This document shows positions 1-8,383 of a DNA stretch of 64,000 nucleotides, in pieces (positions within the stretch are counted from its first letter, which is position 1; each line of letters begins with the position of its first letter). Below the pieces are notes generated by a model. That model had not been told where the DNA came from and ran no database searches. It worked only from the letters and a program-made list of their open reading frames with translations. The translations under genes and the position numbers were made by a program. This DNA is from an uncultured Lachnospiraceae bacterium (lineage in GTDB: Bacteria > Bacillota > Clostridia > Lachnospirales > Lachnospiraceae), in assembly GCA_910585825.1 (NCBI GenBank), contig CAJUEY010000009.1:22072-86071 (forward strand). The letters are read 5' to 3'.

Positions 1-245
1 TTTCCGCCGGAATAGAGAAAGAGCGCCGAGAACCCCAACAGAAGAAAATGCGCCGCCATATTGAGCGCCGGCACCATAAAAGTGTTTATCCATGTTATAA
101 ACAGCACGCTTGCCACCGGTAAAAAGCGGTAAAAATTTTCACTCTCAAAAACTCGTTTGTAGCGCTCCTCCATAAACCGAAACAGGATGTTTACAATGAT
201 GATACAGGACACCAGAGAGCAAAAAATCAGTAGCATCCGATCCAT
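1..245 (-). CDS. Sensor histidine kinase N-terminus (partial, GHKL/LytTR type)
   Basis: The reading frame opens with ATG at 245, preceded by a GGGAGGTG ribosome site, and runs off the left edge of the window. About 81 residues are visible. They are hydrophobic, with one membrane segment near residues 4-22 and more after residue 45, separated by a charged loop. It begins four bases after the stop of the LytTR response regulator, which is the usual order for regulator/GHKL-kinase pairs. The kinase identity is inferred from this neighbourhood and the membrane profile; the catalytic part lies outside the window. Confidence 0.6.
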   Translation of the reverse strand, partial: MDRMLLIFCSLVSCIIIVNILFRFMEERYKRVFESENFYRFLPVASVLFITWINTFMVPALNMAAHFLLLGFSALFLYSGG

Positions 246-249
246 GCCG

Positions 250-1062
250 TCACCTCCCGTCGCCGTAATAATGCAGGTAATAGTTCATCTTTCTGCGAAA
301 CTCTGGAGAACGTTTTTGGGACAACGGAATTTCGTCCCCATTCTTCATTTGCACCTCATATCCCCGGATGCAGCGGATATTTTCAAAGTTCACCAGCATC
401 CCCCGGCAGCTTATCCCAAATCCAAACGACTCCATCTTGTCTGCCAGGGCATCTAAAGGCTCCCGGCAGATGTACTGAGCGTCCCCAGTGACAATTCTCA
501 CCTTTTTCTGCCCCTTCAGATTCTGGATGTAGAGAATATCCTTCACCGGCAGACTCACAGTCTGCTTTGTCTCCTGCTTTCCGTCCCGTATGGGAATCGC
601 CCTGTGAAATGTGGCTCTTGCCTCTGAAAGCCCTCCGCTTTCCATAAAAGCTTCGATATGATTTTCCACTTCCTGTCTTGCCAATGGCTTTTCCAGATAG
701 GCAAAGGCATGGGAAAAATTCACTGCATCTTTGCAGAACTGCCCGTAGTTCGTCTGAAAAATAATCTTTATCCTACGATTTCTCCGGTAGATTTCTCTGC
801 CTACTTCCATTCCGCTTACCCCTTCCATCATTATGTCTAAAAATACCAGATGAAAATCCAGCTCTGTTCCAAGAAGCGCCTCTCCCCCTTTAAAATCATA
901 GATATCATATGGGAGATTGTATCCTTCCATGGCCTCTCCTACAATTGTTTTCAATACCTCAAGGTCTTTTTCATCGTTCTCACACAAAGCGATCCTTATC
1001 GTCTGCATCCCTTCCAAATCTCTCTCCGCCTCCATAGCTGCAACAAAACTGTTCATGTGCAT
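250..1062 (-). CDS. LytTR-family response regulator
   Basis: Cytoplasmic two-component response regulator. A receiver domain (about residues 20-140) carries the acidic pair in ALCENDEKD and the phospho-acceptor Asp in LVFLDIMM. A LytTR DNA-binding domain follows, with LPVKDILYIQ and the late FGISCRGMLVNFENI motif typical of the AlgR/AgrA/LytR class. The open frame begins at 1062, but ATG 1008 gives a start (MQTIRIALCEND) that matches the family better, preceded by purine-rich GGAAGGG. A partial membrane kinase gene follows four bases downstream, so the two form a sensor/regulator pair. The regulated genes are not evident. Confidence 0.85.
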   Translation of the reverse strand: MHMNSFVAAMEAERDLEGMQTIRIALCENDEKDLEVLKTIVGEAMEGYNLPYDIYDFKGGEALLGTELDFHLVFLDIMMEGVSGMEVGREIYRRNRRIKIIFQTNYGQFCKDAVNFSHAFAYLEKPLARQEVENHIEAFMESGGLSEARATFHRAIPIRDGKQETKQTVSLPVKDILYIQNLKGQKKVRIVTGDAQYICREPLDALADKMESFGFGISCRGMLVNFENIRCIRGYEVQMKNGDEIPLSQKRSPEFRRKMNYYLHYYGDGR

Positions 1063-1344
1063 CCTAATCTGTTTTTCCGTCTGGTTTCAAAAAATATCCA
1101 TTTTGAATCTCCATGACATAATATATCATACTTTCTTTTACATAATTTTATAAGAAACTACAGTTTTAGTTTTCCTATATTTTAATATTTGTATTTAAAT
1201 ATAAAGTTTTTATTAAAGCACATTATGTTTTATTTTTAAAAACATACAACTCAATATGCCGATTTAAAAAAATCCCGAAAATGCCTGTTTTCAGCATTTC
1301 CAGGATTACACCCACATCTCAATAACAGATAAGCTCTGCAGAAA

Positions 1345-1584
1345 TTGAAAGCTAAGCATAAATTCAAATATGACATCAACGCCATCCTTTCAGACCTGGT
1401 CTACACAAGGATTCTGGAACCTGCAGGCAAACGCTCCTCTTTTAAAACGACTTCTGAGTTCCTGGAGAAACCCTTCCATGAACTCCATGATGTTTACCGC
1501 GCTTTAGACTGTTCTAATTATTATTTTGAGATTGAGCAGGAAGAAGGCAGTAAAAAATATGGGAAAAGCAAAGGCAAGGAATAA
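1345..1584 (+). pseudogene. IS1634-type transposase remnant
   Basis: The translated fragment contains DLVYTRILEP and the FLEKP..ELHDVYRAL block, then DCSNYYFEIEQEEG..KYGKSK. Both blocks are recalled from IS1634-family (IS4-like DDE) transposases, where more residues separate them and many more follow. Here they are joined directly, the frame then ends, and only about 79 codons remain of a gene usually over 500 codons. It is therefore an internally deleted, frameshifted relic without visible terminal repeats. It lies between a regulator gene and a small membrane protein and probably marks an old insertion. Confidence 0.75.
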
Positions 1585-1585
1585 A

Positions 1586-1831
1586 TTACCATATAGCGCA
1601 AATATTCTTGCTTTCCTTTCGCAGTACAACACTGCTGAGAACACTGATGCCGCCTGCTGCAGCACATGCTTTTGATGAAAAAACAATTCCTGCCGCCAAC
1701 AAACTAGCGCCGACAATAAAGTTATATACCGCAGCCGCTTTTAACGTTTTCTTTTTCGGATTGGGAAACTTTACGGAAACTCCCAATATGTGATTCAGCT
1801 TTTCGCAAGTCTGATTGAATTCTTTTATCAT
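1586..1831 (-). CDS. Small two-segment membrane protein, unknown function
   Basis: An 81-residue protein with a clear AGGAGGG ribosome site before ATG 1831. The first 28 residues are charged (KFPNPKKKTLK). Two short hydrophobic stretches follow at about residues 31-50 and 54-68, then a basic end. No family was recognised. It sits downstream of the TetR-like gene with an 86-base gap and may be in the same transcript. The transposase relic starts just past its stop, so the last residues may have been altered by that insertion. Confidence 0.6.
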   Translation of the reverse strand: MIKEFNQTCEKLNHILGVSVKFPNPKKKTLKAAAVYNFIVGASLLAAGIVFSSKACAAAGGISVLSSVVLRKESKNICAIW

Positions 1832-1917
1832 TTTGCCCTCCTAAAGTAATAACAGTATACTGTGATTTACATCACTTCTTTTCTGCTAATTGCTCAAATC
1901 CTGTCATAAAATCTCCA

Positions 1918-2505
1918 TTACTCAAAAATATCTGCCACAATGCTGTCCACCATAAAATCAAAAACAGCGAAACAATCACAGGTAACGGAAAGTGTGTCTT
2001 TTGCACGTATTGTTGACAACAGCGCGCTCAAAATTCCATATGCCTGTGCCTCCTCCATTTTCAGCCTTAAGTTTGCGGCATAAATAATCTGTCTGAAAGA
2101 ATCAAAACTGTCAAACTTGATTTTCTTAATCATTTCTTCGGGAAGTTTTGTTACAAAAGACTGAAAGTCCGGCGTATTGAAATTGTACAGAAACGGCTTG
2201 CTGTCGTATTCCCGGAAAAGCTTTTTCATGGACTGTGCAAATCCCTCTTTCGTCTGCCTGTTTCTGTTTATGTCGATCATTTTTTCTGTCAATCTCCTTT
2301 GTATGTTTGTGATTGTTTCAAAAAATAAATCTTCTTTTGTCGGGTAAAGCGTATAAAAAGTACCAATAGATATCCCTGCATTGTCAAGCAGCGTATTAAT
2401 GCGGGATGCCGGCGCTTTTGTTTTTGCCGGAGATGAAACTGCTATATCCGTATCGGGCAAGGATGGCAAGGCAGCGAATAGAACTATAAGGAAACCTACT
2501 TTCAA
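1918..2505 (-). CDS. TetR-family regulator with abnormal N-terminus
   Basis: The recognition-helix region is typical of TetR regulators: AGISIGTFYTLYPTKEDLF, followed by an all-helical ligand-binding part of about 150 residues. The first helix normally found before it (ILxAAxxLFxxxG) is missing. It is replaced by a Pro/Ala/Thr-rich stretch that does not look like DNA-binding sequence. The frame starts with TTG overlapping the previous stop by four bases (TTGA) and has no clear ribosome site. It may be translated by coupling to the response regulator, or it may be a 5'-truncated gene joined to foreign sequence. DNA binding is doubtful. Confidence 0.6.
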   Translation of the reverse strand: MKVGFLIVLFAALPSLPDTDIAVSSPAKTKAPASRINTLLDNAGISIGTFYTLYPTKEDLFFETITNIQRRLTEKMIDINRNRQTKEGFAQSMKKLFREYDSKPFLYNFNTPDFQSFVTKLPEEMIKKIKFDSFDSFRQIIYAANLRLKMEEAQAYGILSALLSTIRAKDTLSVTCDCFAVFDFMVDSIVADIFE

Positions 2506-3221
2506 AGCTCTTTCATCATGCGTGTGGACATCAGGCAGGTTTCTCCGTTGGCAAAATAGATGATTCGGTTTTTAGCGTCAGTTTCTTTTATGTTATTTTT
2601 GTTTACCAGAAATGACCGATGACAACGCACAAAGCTGCCGCCCAACGTGTTTGTCAGTTCTTTTATGGTGCCGGAAAATTCTATTTGACGGTCTTTCGCA
2701 TGAAGAATGACTTTATGAATATTGCCGGAAGTTTCAAAAAAGAAAATATCATCATAATCTATGCTGATTTTTCGTCCGCCGGTTTCAATCGTATAGACTT
2801 TATGCGTCTTGTTGGTCTGGAGCGAATAACGTTCCATTGCATTTAACAGGCATTCTCTGATTTTCACTTTCGCTTCGGCGGGATTGTCTTTTAATACAAA
2901 GTCCATTGCCTCCACCCGATACTGAAAGGTCATGTAGCTTAGTTCGGAATGTGCGGTTATAAATATGATGAAACCACGGGGGTCAAACAATCTGATTTGC
3001 TGCGCAAGCTTCATTCCGTTCATATCGCTGTTTAAGTCAATATCAAGAAAATAAACGCCTGTGTTCTGACTGGTCTTGACCTTATTAAGCAGCACATAAG
3101 GGTCTTCCGCATCTAAAACAAGCTGCATATCCAATTCTTCTATCATCACGGTATTTTGAATGATTTGCACAATCCTCCGCCTCTGTGCGGCATTATCCTC
3201 GCATACAAAAATGTTCAGCAT
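2502..3221 (-). CDS. AgrA/ComE-like LytTR response regulator
   Basis: A 239-residue cytoplasmic regulator. The receiver begins MLNIFVCEDN, has the phospho-acceptor Asp in VYFLDIDLN and the conserved Thr in IIFITAH. A LytTR DNA-binding domain follows, with GRKISIDYDDIFFFE and GGSFVRCHRSFLVNKNNI. The length and motifs fit the AgrA/ComE/BlpR class that answers peptide-sensing kinases. The matching GHKL kinase ends six bases upstream. The TetR-like gene overlaps its stop by four bases, so the three form one transcript. Confidence 0.9.
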   Translation of the reverse strand: MLNIFVCEDNAAQRRRIVQIIQNTVMIEELDMQLVLDAEDPYVLLNKVKTSQNTGVYFLDIDLNSDMNGMKLAQQIRLFDPRGFIIFITAHSELSYMTFQYRVEAMDFVLKDNPAEAKVKIRECLLNAMERYSLQTNKTHKVYTIETGGRKISIDYDDIFFFETSGNIHKVILHAKDRQIEFSGTIKELTNTLGGSFVRCHRSFLVNKNNIKETDAKNRIIYFANGETCLMSTRMMKEL

Positions 3222-3227
3222 GTGACG

Positions 3228-4523
3228 TCACTCCTTTTTGGCAGTAAGTTCCATATGCTGCACGAAACAGTCGTGCTGCATGGTTGTTTCCAACAGCACA
3301 TTGTCATAGGAACTGATGATTTTCTGAGCATTGGACAGTCCAATCCCCTGATGTCCGGTTTTTGTACTAAAGCCTTTTTGTTTCAATCTATGCAGCACCA
3401 TGCCGTTATCCCAAAAGCGGTTGCTTATAATGATTGACACACCGGACTTATTCTGAATAATATTTAAACCTATCTGCGGCTGTTTTGTCTCCAGCGCGGC
3501 TTCAATCGCATTGTCTAAAAAAATTCCCAGTATCCTGGCAAGATTTACGGTATCTATCAGAAAACTGTCCACTCTGTCGGGAATATCGATCGCAACATCT
3601 ATCCCTGATTCATGGGCGTAGATCATTTTTGCGGAGAGCAGGCTTTTGATTTCCAACACTCCGATGTTGCTAAGTTGGTTCAGCTTGTAATCACCCTGAT
3701 CAATCAAATTCTTCGTTGGAAAGATTTTAGTTTCAAAAAAATCCTTTAATTCGTCCATATCGCCGTTTTCAATATAGCCGGATATAGAAAGCAGAATGTT
3801 GACATAATCATGCTTAAAGGAACGCAGACCGTTATACATAACTTCTAAATTGTGTGTGTAATCCTGTAAATCCTGCAAGGCTTTCTGCTTTGCCTCCGTC
3901 TGTATTTGTTCCAGCCAGGAACGGCGCATCGCCAGAAACAAAAAAAGCATAACAAGCAGATACCCTGAAACATGCAGGACATTATTATATATCATTCTGC
4001 CCACAGAGCCGTTTTGTCCCGGAATCAAATTATCGAACAGATAGATGGTGATAAGGAGCAGCAATGCGGCGTCGATTAAATACCACGTCTGCGGAAGGCG
4101 TAAAATACCTTTGCCTGACAGTAATAATTTTCTAAGAAACCTTCCGCAAAGCAGCGTAATAAAATAAAACAGCAAAATGCGAATCATCCAGACTCCGAAA
4201 GAAAAAAACTGCTGAGTTGATAGAGCCGCAGGAATCAACAGATTCAGAAAATGTGTCAGCAAATTATCCGTCACGACAGTAAGCACAAATCCAATCATGC
4301 CCATGCAAACATTCCAAGATGCGGTATCCCGATCGACAACCAATCCATAAATACAAGCTGCCGCCAGAATACCAAACAGACCGTATGGGATACAGGATAA
4401 GAACGTTACAGGCATTCCGGCAAGCAACAGCAGAATATAAAGCGCTATAAACGCTTTCAGGCTCATTCGTTTGGGCCACACATTACGAACGGCAAGGGAA
4501 AGCTGAAAAAAAGACAGCAGCAT
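3228..4523 (-). CDS. AgrC-like GHKL sensor histidine kinase
   Basis: A 431-residue membrane kinase. About six hydrophobic segments fill residues 1-215. The dimerisation/phospho-acceptor region follows (LRSFKHDYVN, His in the HDY motif). A GHKL ATP-binding domain then shows the N-box LDNAIEAA and the G-box HQGIGLSN. This layout is that of AgrC-type receptors for secreted peptides. It is co-transcribed with the AgrA-like regulator downstream. The small plus-strand gene starting at 4750 is transcribed divergently and could encode a partner peptide, but no AgrB-like processing protein is present here. Confidence 0.9.
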   Translation of the reverse strand: MLLSFFQLSLAVRNVWPKRMSLKAFIALYILLLLAGMPVTFLSCIPYGLFGILAAACIYGLVVDRDTASWNVCMGMIGFVLTVVTDNLLTHFLNLLIPAALSTQQFFSFGVWMIRILLFYFITLLCGRFLRKLLLSGKGILRLPQTWYLIDAALLLLITIYLFDNLIPGQNGSVGRMIYNNVLHVSGYLLVMLFLFLAMRRSWLEQIQTEAKQKALQDLQDYTHNLEVMYNGLRSFKHDYVNILLSISGYIENGDMDELKDFFETKIFPTKNLIDQGDYKLNQLSNIGVLEIKSLLSAKMIYAHESGIDVAIDIPDRVDSFLIDTVNLARILGIFLDNAIEAALETKQPQIGLNIIQNKSGVSIIISNRFWDNGMVLHRLKQKGFSTKTGHQGIGLSNAQKIISSYDNVLLETTMQHDCFVQHMELTAKKE

Positions 4524-4610
4524 ATCATTGATTCATCCTTTCAAACTTTACTTCCCTGATTATACTGCATGGAATTCTTTGTATCAAGCGCTGCTGCTGC
4601 GAAAATGATG

Positions 4611-4624
4611 AATAAACGTTTATT
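4611..4624. promoter_or_regulatory. Perfect 14-bp palindrome between divergent genes
   Basis: AATAAACGTTTATT reads the same on both strands and lies between the AgrC-like kinase gene (minus) and the small membrane-protein gene (plus). Its position suggests an operator that could affect both. A candidate promoter for the plus gene follows (TTGAGA, then TATACT after 19 bases, near 4675-4706). Which protein binds is unknown. Confidence 0.4.
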
Positions 4625-4749
4625 TTGCAGAGAAAAACCGCATTTATTCACAAAATAAGCCTTTTTATGACGGTTTTGAGAGAATGATCGTATTCTCCGG
4701 TATACTTTTCTACAACCAATATATTTGTTTTGGAAGGAGATATGAAACT

Positions 4750-4947
4750 ATGAAACATTTTTTTAAAGGAGCTATCGTAGTAGCGGGGGTAACGATTGCA
4801 ATGATGGTTATCCATATAATCATCAATATGGTCTGCAGCAAGAACGGCATTGACCTGAATTCGACAGCATTGAGTATGGTATCAACATTTATAGGAGTAT
4901 TTTCTGCGATATCAATTTATGACAGATGGATTAAAAATGAGAAATAA
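4750..4947 (+). CDS. Small two-segment membrane protein near AgrC/AgrA pair
   Basis: A 65-residue protein with membrane segments at about residues 6-28 and 40-58 and a charged end (DRWIKNEK). The frame is open from 4684, but ATG 4750 is favoured because GGAAGGAG lies about 10 bases before it. An out-of-frame ATG at 4742 reads only three codons. It is divergent from the kinase/regulator operon, a usual place for a regulated target or signal-peptide gene. It lacks the central Cys block of AgrD peptides, so a signalling role is only a guess. Confidence 0.55.
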   Translation: MKHFFKGAIVVAGVTIAMMVIHIIINMVCSKNGIDLNSTALSMVSTFIGVFSAISIYDRWIKNEK

Positions 4948-4984
4948 AATTCGATAGAAAAATTACAGATACAGATTTCAAAAA

Positions 4985-5065
4985 TATATCTTCGAGTATG
5001 TGTGTCAAAAAACGCAGGCGCAGCGGGCTGCGGCAAGGTTTTTTGGCATACACAATCGAAGATAT
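4985..5065. repeat. Long imperfect inverted repeat with nested GC hairpin
   Basis: Two 29-base arms (4985-5013 and about 5037-5065) match at 25 of 29 positions, and several mismatches would be G-U pairs in RNA. The 24-base loop holds a second hairpin, CGCAG-CGGG-CTGCG. It lies between the plus-strand small gene and the 3' end of the metalloprotease operon, so it could terminate transcription from both sides. It is larger than a simple terminator and may instead be a mobile repeat or a structured RNA. Confidence 0.6.
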
Positions 5066-5099
5066 AGATGTATGCCGGGCGTTTGGCGGATGATTACTG

Positions 5100-8000
5100 C
5101 TATCTTACTATTACCCGGATCTTTTTGAATAAACCATTTCTCGCAATACAGTAAATATCAGTTGTTCCAGTCCTCACTCCTGTGACGGCTCCTTTTTTTG
5201 TTACCTTTGCAATAGACGGATCTGCAGAAAGATAAGATATCTTTCTGCCGGATTGATTCAGTCTTATCCCCGTCATTTTTACTTTCAGCTTAAACTTCTT
5301 TCCAGATTTTACGCGCACTGAGGATTTCTTTACTTTCAATTTTACCGGATTGCCATATTTTCCACCATCTGTTCTACTATAGATGGGCAGAGAATCGGCG
5401 ATTACCACTTGTTTTCCTTCTATTATCTTATATGCCTCTACATGATATTTGTATTCTGTTCCCTTTTTCAGCTTTTTTTGTTTCCATTTACGGGTACTTT
5501 TGCCGACTGTCTTTAACAGCTTATACTTATCCTTCGATTTTGCTCCATAAATAGAATATCCATCAGCTCCACTGACTGATTTCCAGCGGATTGTCTGCGA
5601 CGTCGTCCTGGCAGAAGATACCCATGCAAGGAGCAGGCCTGTTTTCATGTCCTGTTCGCCGGAAACTCCGGAATTTTTCTCTCCCTGGCCCAAATCTTCC
5701 GAGTCTGTCGTTGATGGTGCAGACGGCGTTTGCGGCGTTACTTCTGGCGGCGCCGGAGATGTTACAGCCGGCGGTGCGGGCGGTGTTACAGCCGGCGGTG
5801 CGGGCGGTGTTACGGCCGGCGGTGCGGGCGGTGTTATAGCCGGCGGTGTGGGCGGTGTTACGGCCGGCGGTGCAGGCGGTGTTATAACCGGCGGTTCAAT
5901 CGGCTTCACAATATCTTCATCATCACCATAAATTGATTCCTGAAAATCTTTTGTCTGAAATAAATATGCCCTGAAGATCTCCTCTTTCAGACGCTCTACC
6001 TGTGTCTGATGTGCACGGATATTATTACTTCCGTCCGATGTCACATTTACATTCGCCAAATCGCTTTCCACAGCTTTTTTCATCATCTGCTGCAATGTCT
6101 GAAAGTCACGAATCGTAACCGTCCGATTTTCCCATAGAATGGTAACGGGCTTTAATTCTCCCACTTTCTCGATTCTTTTCTGAAACATAGCCGTTTTAAA
6201 ATCTGCCATTGTGCCATATGTGCCGCCAAATATTTTATTTAAGATATATGTGTCTGACAATATACCCTGCTCTGCCTGAGCCGACTCTTTATACTGATTC
6301 GATATATAGGGCACCATGCCGCCGTAATATCCATATTCGGCAAGCAGTTCAAATGCCTGCCGCCGGATCATCATATCGCCGCTGACGCCATTCTCATTCT
6401 GCACCGCAGCGTAATTAGCGCTGAACAACGGCACAACATAGTAACCATTTCCGGCCATAGTCCCTGTTGTTATCGTTCCGTCTACCTCATAACGGGAGAC
6501 GATAATACCGTCACGGATCAGATCTTCTATAGAATTCAGTTCCTTCGCCTCTTCCAGCGTCAGCTCTCTTACAGTATCCAGACAATGTTTTGACCCATCC
6601 TCTCCCTGATTAGGCCTTGTCTTTGCGTCTTCCGTCTGCTCCAGTTTGTGGAACCATTTCTTCTTCTCTTCCGGCGTCTTTGAAACCATAACATCTGCTT
6701 CTGCATAATCCAGCGTATAAACTACATCCAGAATTCCACTCATATAATCCTGCATGTCTTTTTCATCCTGAAACCGTCCGGGAACTGCATTATGAAATCT
6801 CTCACTGTATTCCAGACGGTCATAAATCAGATTCAGGTTAAATGCAGGAGGATCATTCAACTCATACGGCTCAAACATTCCTCTTGTATATACTTCCGCC
6901 TGTATTCCGTCTCGCGCACCATATCCGCTTAACATCACCTGGGAAACAAGCAGATGCGTCAATTCATGGGCATACGTCGCAAGCCCCCGTTCTGTCAGAG
7001 CTTTTGACAGATAATAACGGACGCCGCTGCCATCTGCCAAACCGTCTGAAAACATAAACGTATCATATAAATTCAAAGGCGCCAAAAATTCTCTAACGCC
7101 GCTGGACGCATCCCTGCCAAATTTAGCAGACCACTCTTCCTGTGCACTGAGCGCCGTATCTGCATAGATCCTCAGACTGTCTTTTACAATACGGTTAGTA
7201 GAAAGCTGTCCGCGCACTTCCGGTTTTGCCAGCCGATGCCAAAAATCAATAAACTCACGCTGTTGTATGGCAGTACGTTCCAAATCCTCACAAAACTGTT
7301 CCCTCTTCTCCCTATAAAGAGCCGGATCTGTATTCTTTAAGTTCCTGTCCACATAGCAGTCCACAATACCATATGTAATTGTGGCAGCAGTGGAAATCAC
7401 ATAAATGCTGTCTTCTGATACGGTAAGCAGCGGAAGAATGTGAGACTGTAATGTCCGATCCTCAGACAGTCTGCTGTACAAACCAGTATTCGCAGAAAGA
7501 TTCCAGGAAGAGGGTTTTTCCGCTATCAATGCATGGCTTTCATTCAAAAACCAATCATCCAACTGCATATCCGGAATCCACTTTTGTCTGTTTATCTCCA
7601 AAAAAGCCCCCAGATTCATGGCGCCATAGCCTGTGACATCCCAGAATAATTTCCCATAACCAAATACATTAGCGCAATTGGATATCTTTAATGCATCTCC
7701 TCCCGCGCCCCCGATTTTGATCAGCCAGTCTACAACATCTGTCTGAATTCCATATGTCCCCGGCTCATAGAGAAGGATGTCGCAGATATTCTTCTCCCCC
7801 ATATTGAAATCATACAGTCTTTTCACATAAGCAAGACCAAGAAGTAATTTTTCTTTGTTCTGGATGATTTTTTCGGTAAAATCAGCCGGTCCTTTCTCCT
7901 GGGCGCCGGCGGTACAATCGACGATCCTCTGAATCATCGGACCGATTTGTCCCTGCGCCTCTTCAAAAGCCTCTTCCAAAGAAATAACTTTTAAATTGTC

Positions 8001-8285
8001 CTTGTTCAGTTCTCTTTTTGCCTCATCATCGCTGATATCCAGAAAATTTCTCCCATCCCGCTTTGCGATTTCCAGCTTTTTATTCATCATCTCATAAGAA
8101 AAATACCGCGAAGGCGCCAGCAATGCAGCTATCTGATCATTGTTCTCATAATCAACCGCCTTTAGAACATCCTCTGTATTCTGTCTCACGGTCTCCCCAC
8201 AGCCGGCTGCCGAAGAAATCACAGAAGGAAATAGAATCACACACAAAATTACAATTGCCGCCGCCGCTAATTTTACATTTTTCAT
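5100..8285 (-). CDS. Secreted M26 (ZmpB-like) zinc metalloprotease with C-terminal Fn3/Ig-like domains
   Basis: Exported protein of 1061 residues from ATG 8285, chosen because it opens a signal peptide (MKNVK, a hydrophobic run, then VISSAA). The open frame extends upstream to a TTG at 8363 without a good ribosome site. The zinc site is HELTH near residue 435, with a later Glu in QAEVYTRG. This spacing and the later GGTYGTMADFKTAM block recall the C-terminal catalytic domain of M26 peptidases. A Pro/Ala/Thr/Val-rich linker of tandem PPAVTPPAP units (about residues 793-843) leads to an Fn3-like and a bacterial Ig-like domain. No LPXTG anchor is seen. It follows the radical SAM gene by 98 bases and is the last gene of the large operon. 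Confidence 0.8.
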   Translation of the reverse strand: MKNVKLAAAAIVILCVILFPSVISSAAGCGETVRQNTEDVLKAVDYENNDQIAALLAPSRYFSYEMMNKKLEIAKRDGRNFLDISDDEAKRELNKDNLKVISLEEAFEEAQGQIGPMIQRIVDCTAGAQEKGPADFTEKIIQNKEKLLLGLAYVKRLYDFNMGEKNICDILLYEPGTYGIQTDVVDWLIKIGGAGGDALKISNCANVFGYGKLFWDVTGYGAMNLGAFLEINRQKWIPDMQLDDWFLNESHALIAEKPSSWNLSANTGLYSRLSEDRTLQSHILPLLTVSEDSIYVISTAATITYGIVDCYVDRNLKNTDPALYREKREQFCEDLERTAIQQREFIDFWHRLAKPEVRGQLSTNRIVKDSLRIYADTALSAQEEWSAKFGRDASSGVREFLAPLNLYDTFMFSDGLADGSGVRYYLSKALTERGLATYAHELTHLLVSQVMLSGYGARDGIQAEVYTRGMFEPYELNDPPAFNLNLIYDRLEYSERFHNAVPGRFQDEKDMQDYMSGILDVVYTLDYAEADVMVSKTPEEKKKWFHKLEQTEDAKTRPNQGEDGSKHCLDTVRELTLEEAKELNSIEDLIRDGIIVSRYEVDGTITTGTMAGNGYYVVPLFSANYAAVQNENGVSGDMMIRRQAFELLAEYGYYGGMVPYISNQYKESAQAEQGILSDTYILNKIFGGTYGTMADFKTAMFQKRIEKVGELKPVTILWENRTVTIRDFQTLQQMMKKAVESDLANVNVTSDGSNNIRAHQTQVERLKEEIFRAYLFQTKDFQESIYGDDEDIVKPIEPPVITPPAPPAVTPPTPPAITPPAPPAVTPPAPPAVTPPAPPAVTSPAPPEVTPQTPSAPSTTDSEDLGQGEKNSGVSGEQDMKTGLLLAWVSSARTTSQTIRWKSVSGADGYSIYGAKSKDKYKLLKTVGKSTRKWKQKKLKKGTEYKYHVEAYKIIEGKQVVIADSLPIYSRTDGGKYGNPVKLKVKKSSVRVKSGKKFKLKVKMTGIRLNQSGRKISYLSADPSIAKVTKKGAVTGVRTGTTDIYCIARNGLFKKIRVIVR

Positions 8286-8383
8286 CTGCTTTTCTCTCTT
8301 CTCCTTTATTTTATTATATTTTCGGCATACTGCATATAAATCATTAGCGCTGTTCTTGTCCAACCGGATGGAGCATCAGCCTC

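Noticed and set aside
187..456. An 89-codon plus-strand frame
   Set aside because: Antisense to the LytTR regulator and partial kinase, which both have good motifs or ribosome sites.
5740..5900. GC-rich 30-base tandem repeats as a non-coding satellite or CRISPR
   Set aside because: The units stay in frame and encode the Pro-rich linker of the exported protease.
5591..5936. Three overlapping plus-strand frames rich in Gly or Arg/Cys repeats
   Set aside because: They are antisense readings of the repeated Pro-rich linker of the metalloprotease; no ribosome site and strongly biased composition.
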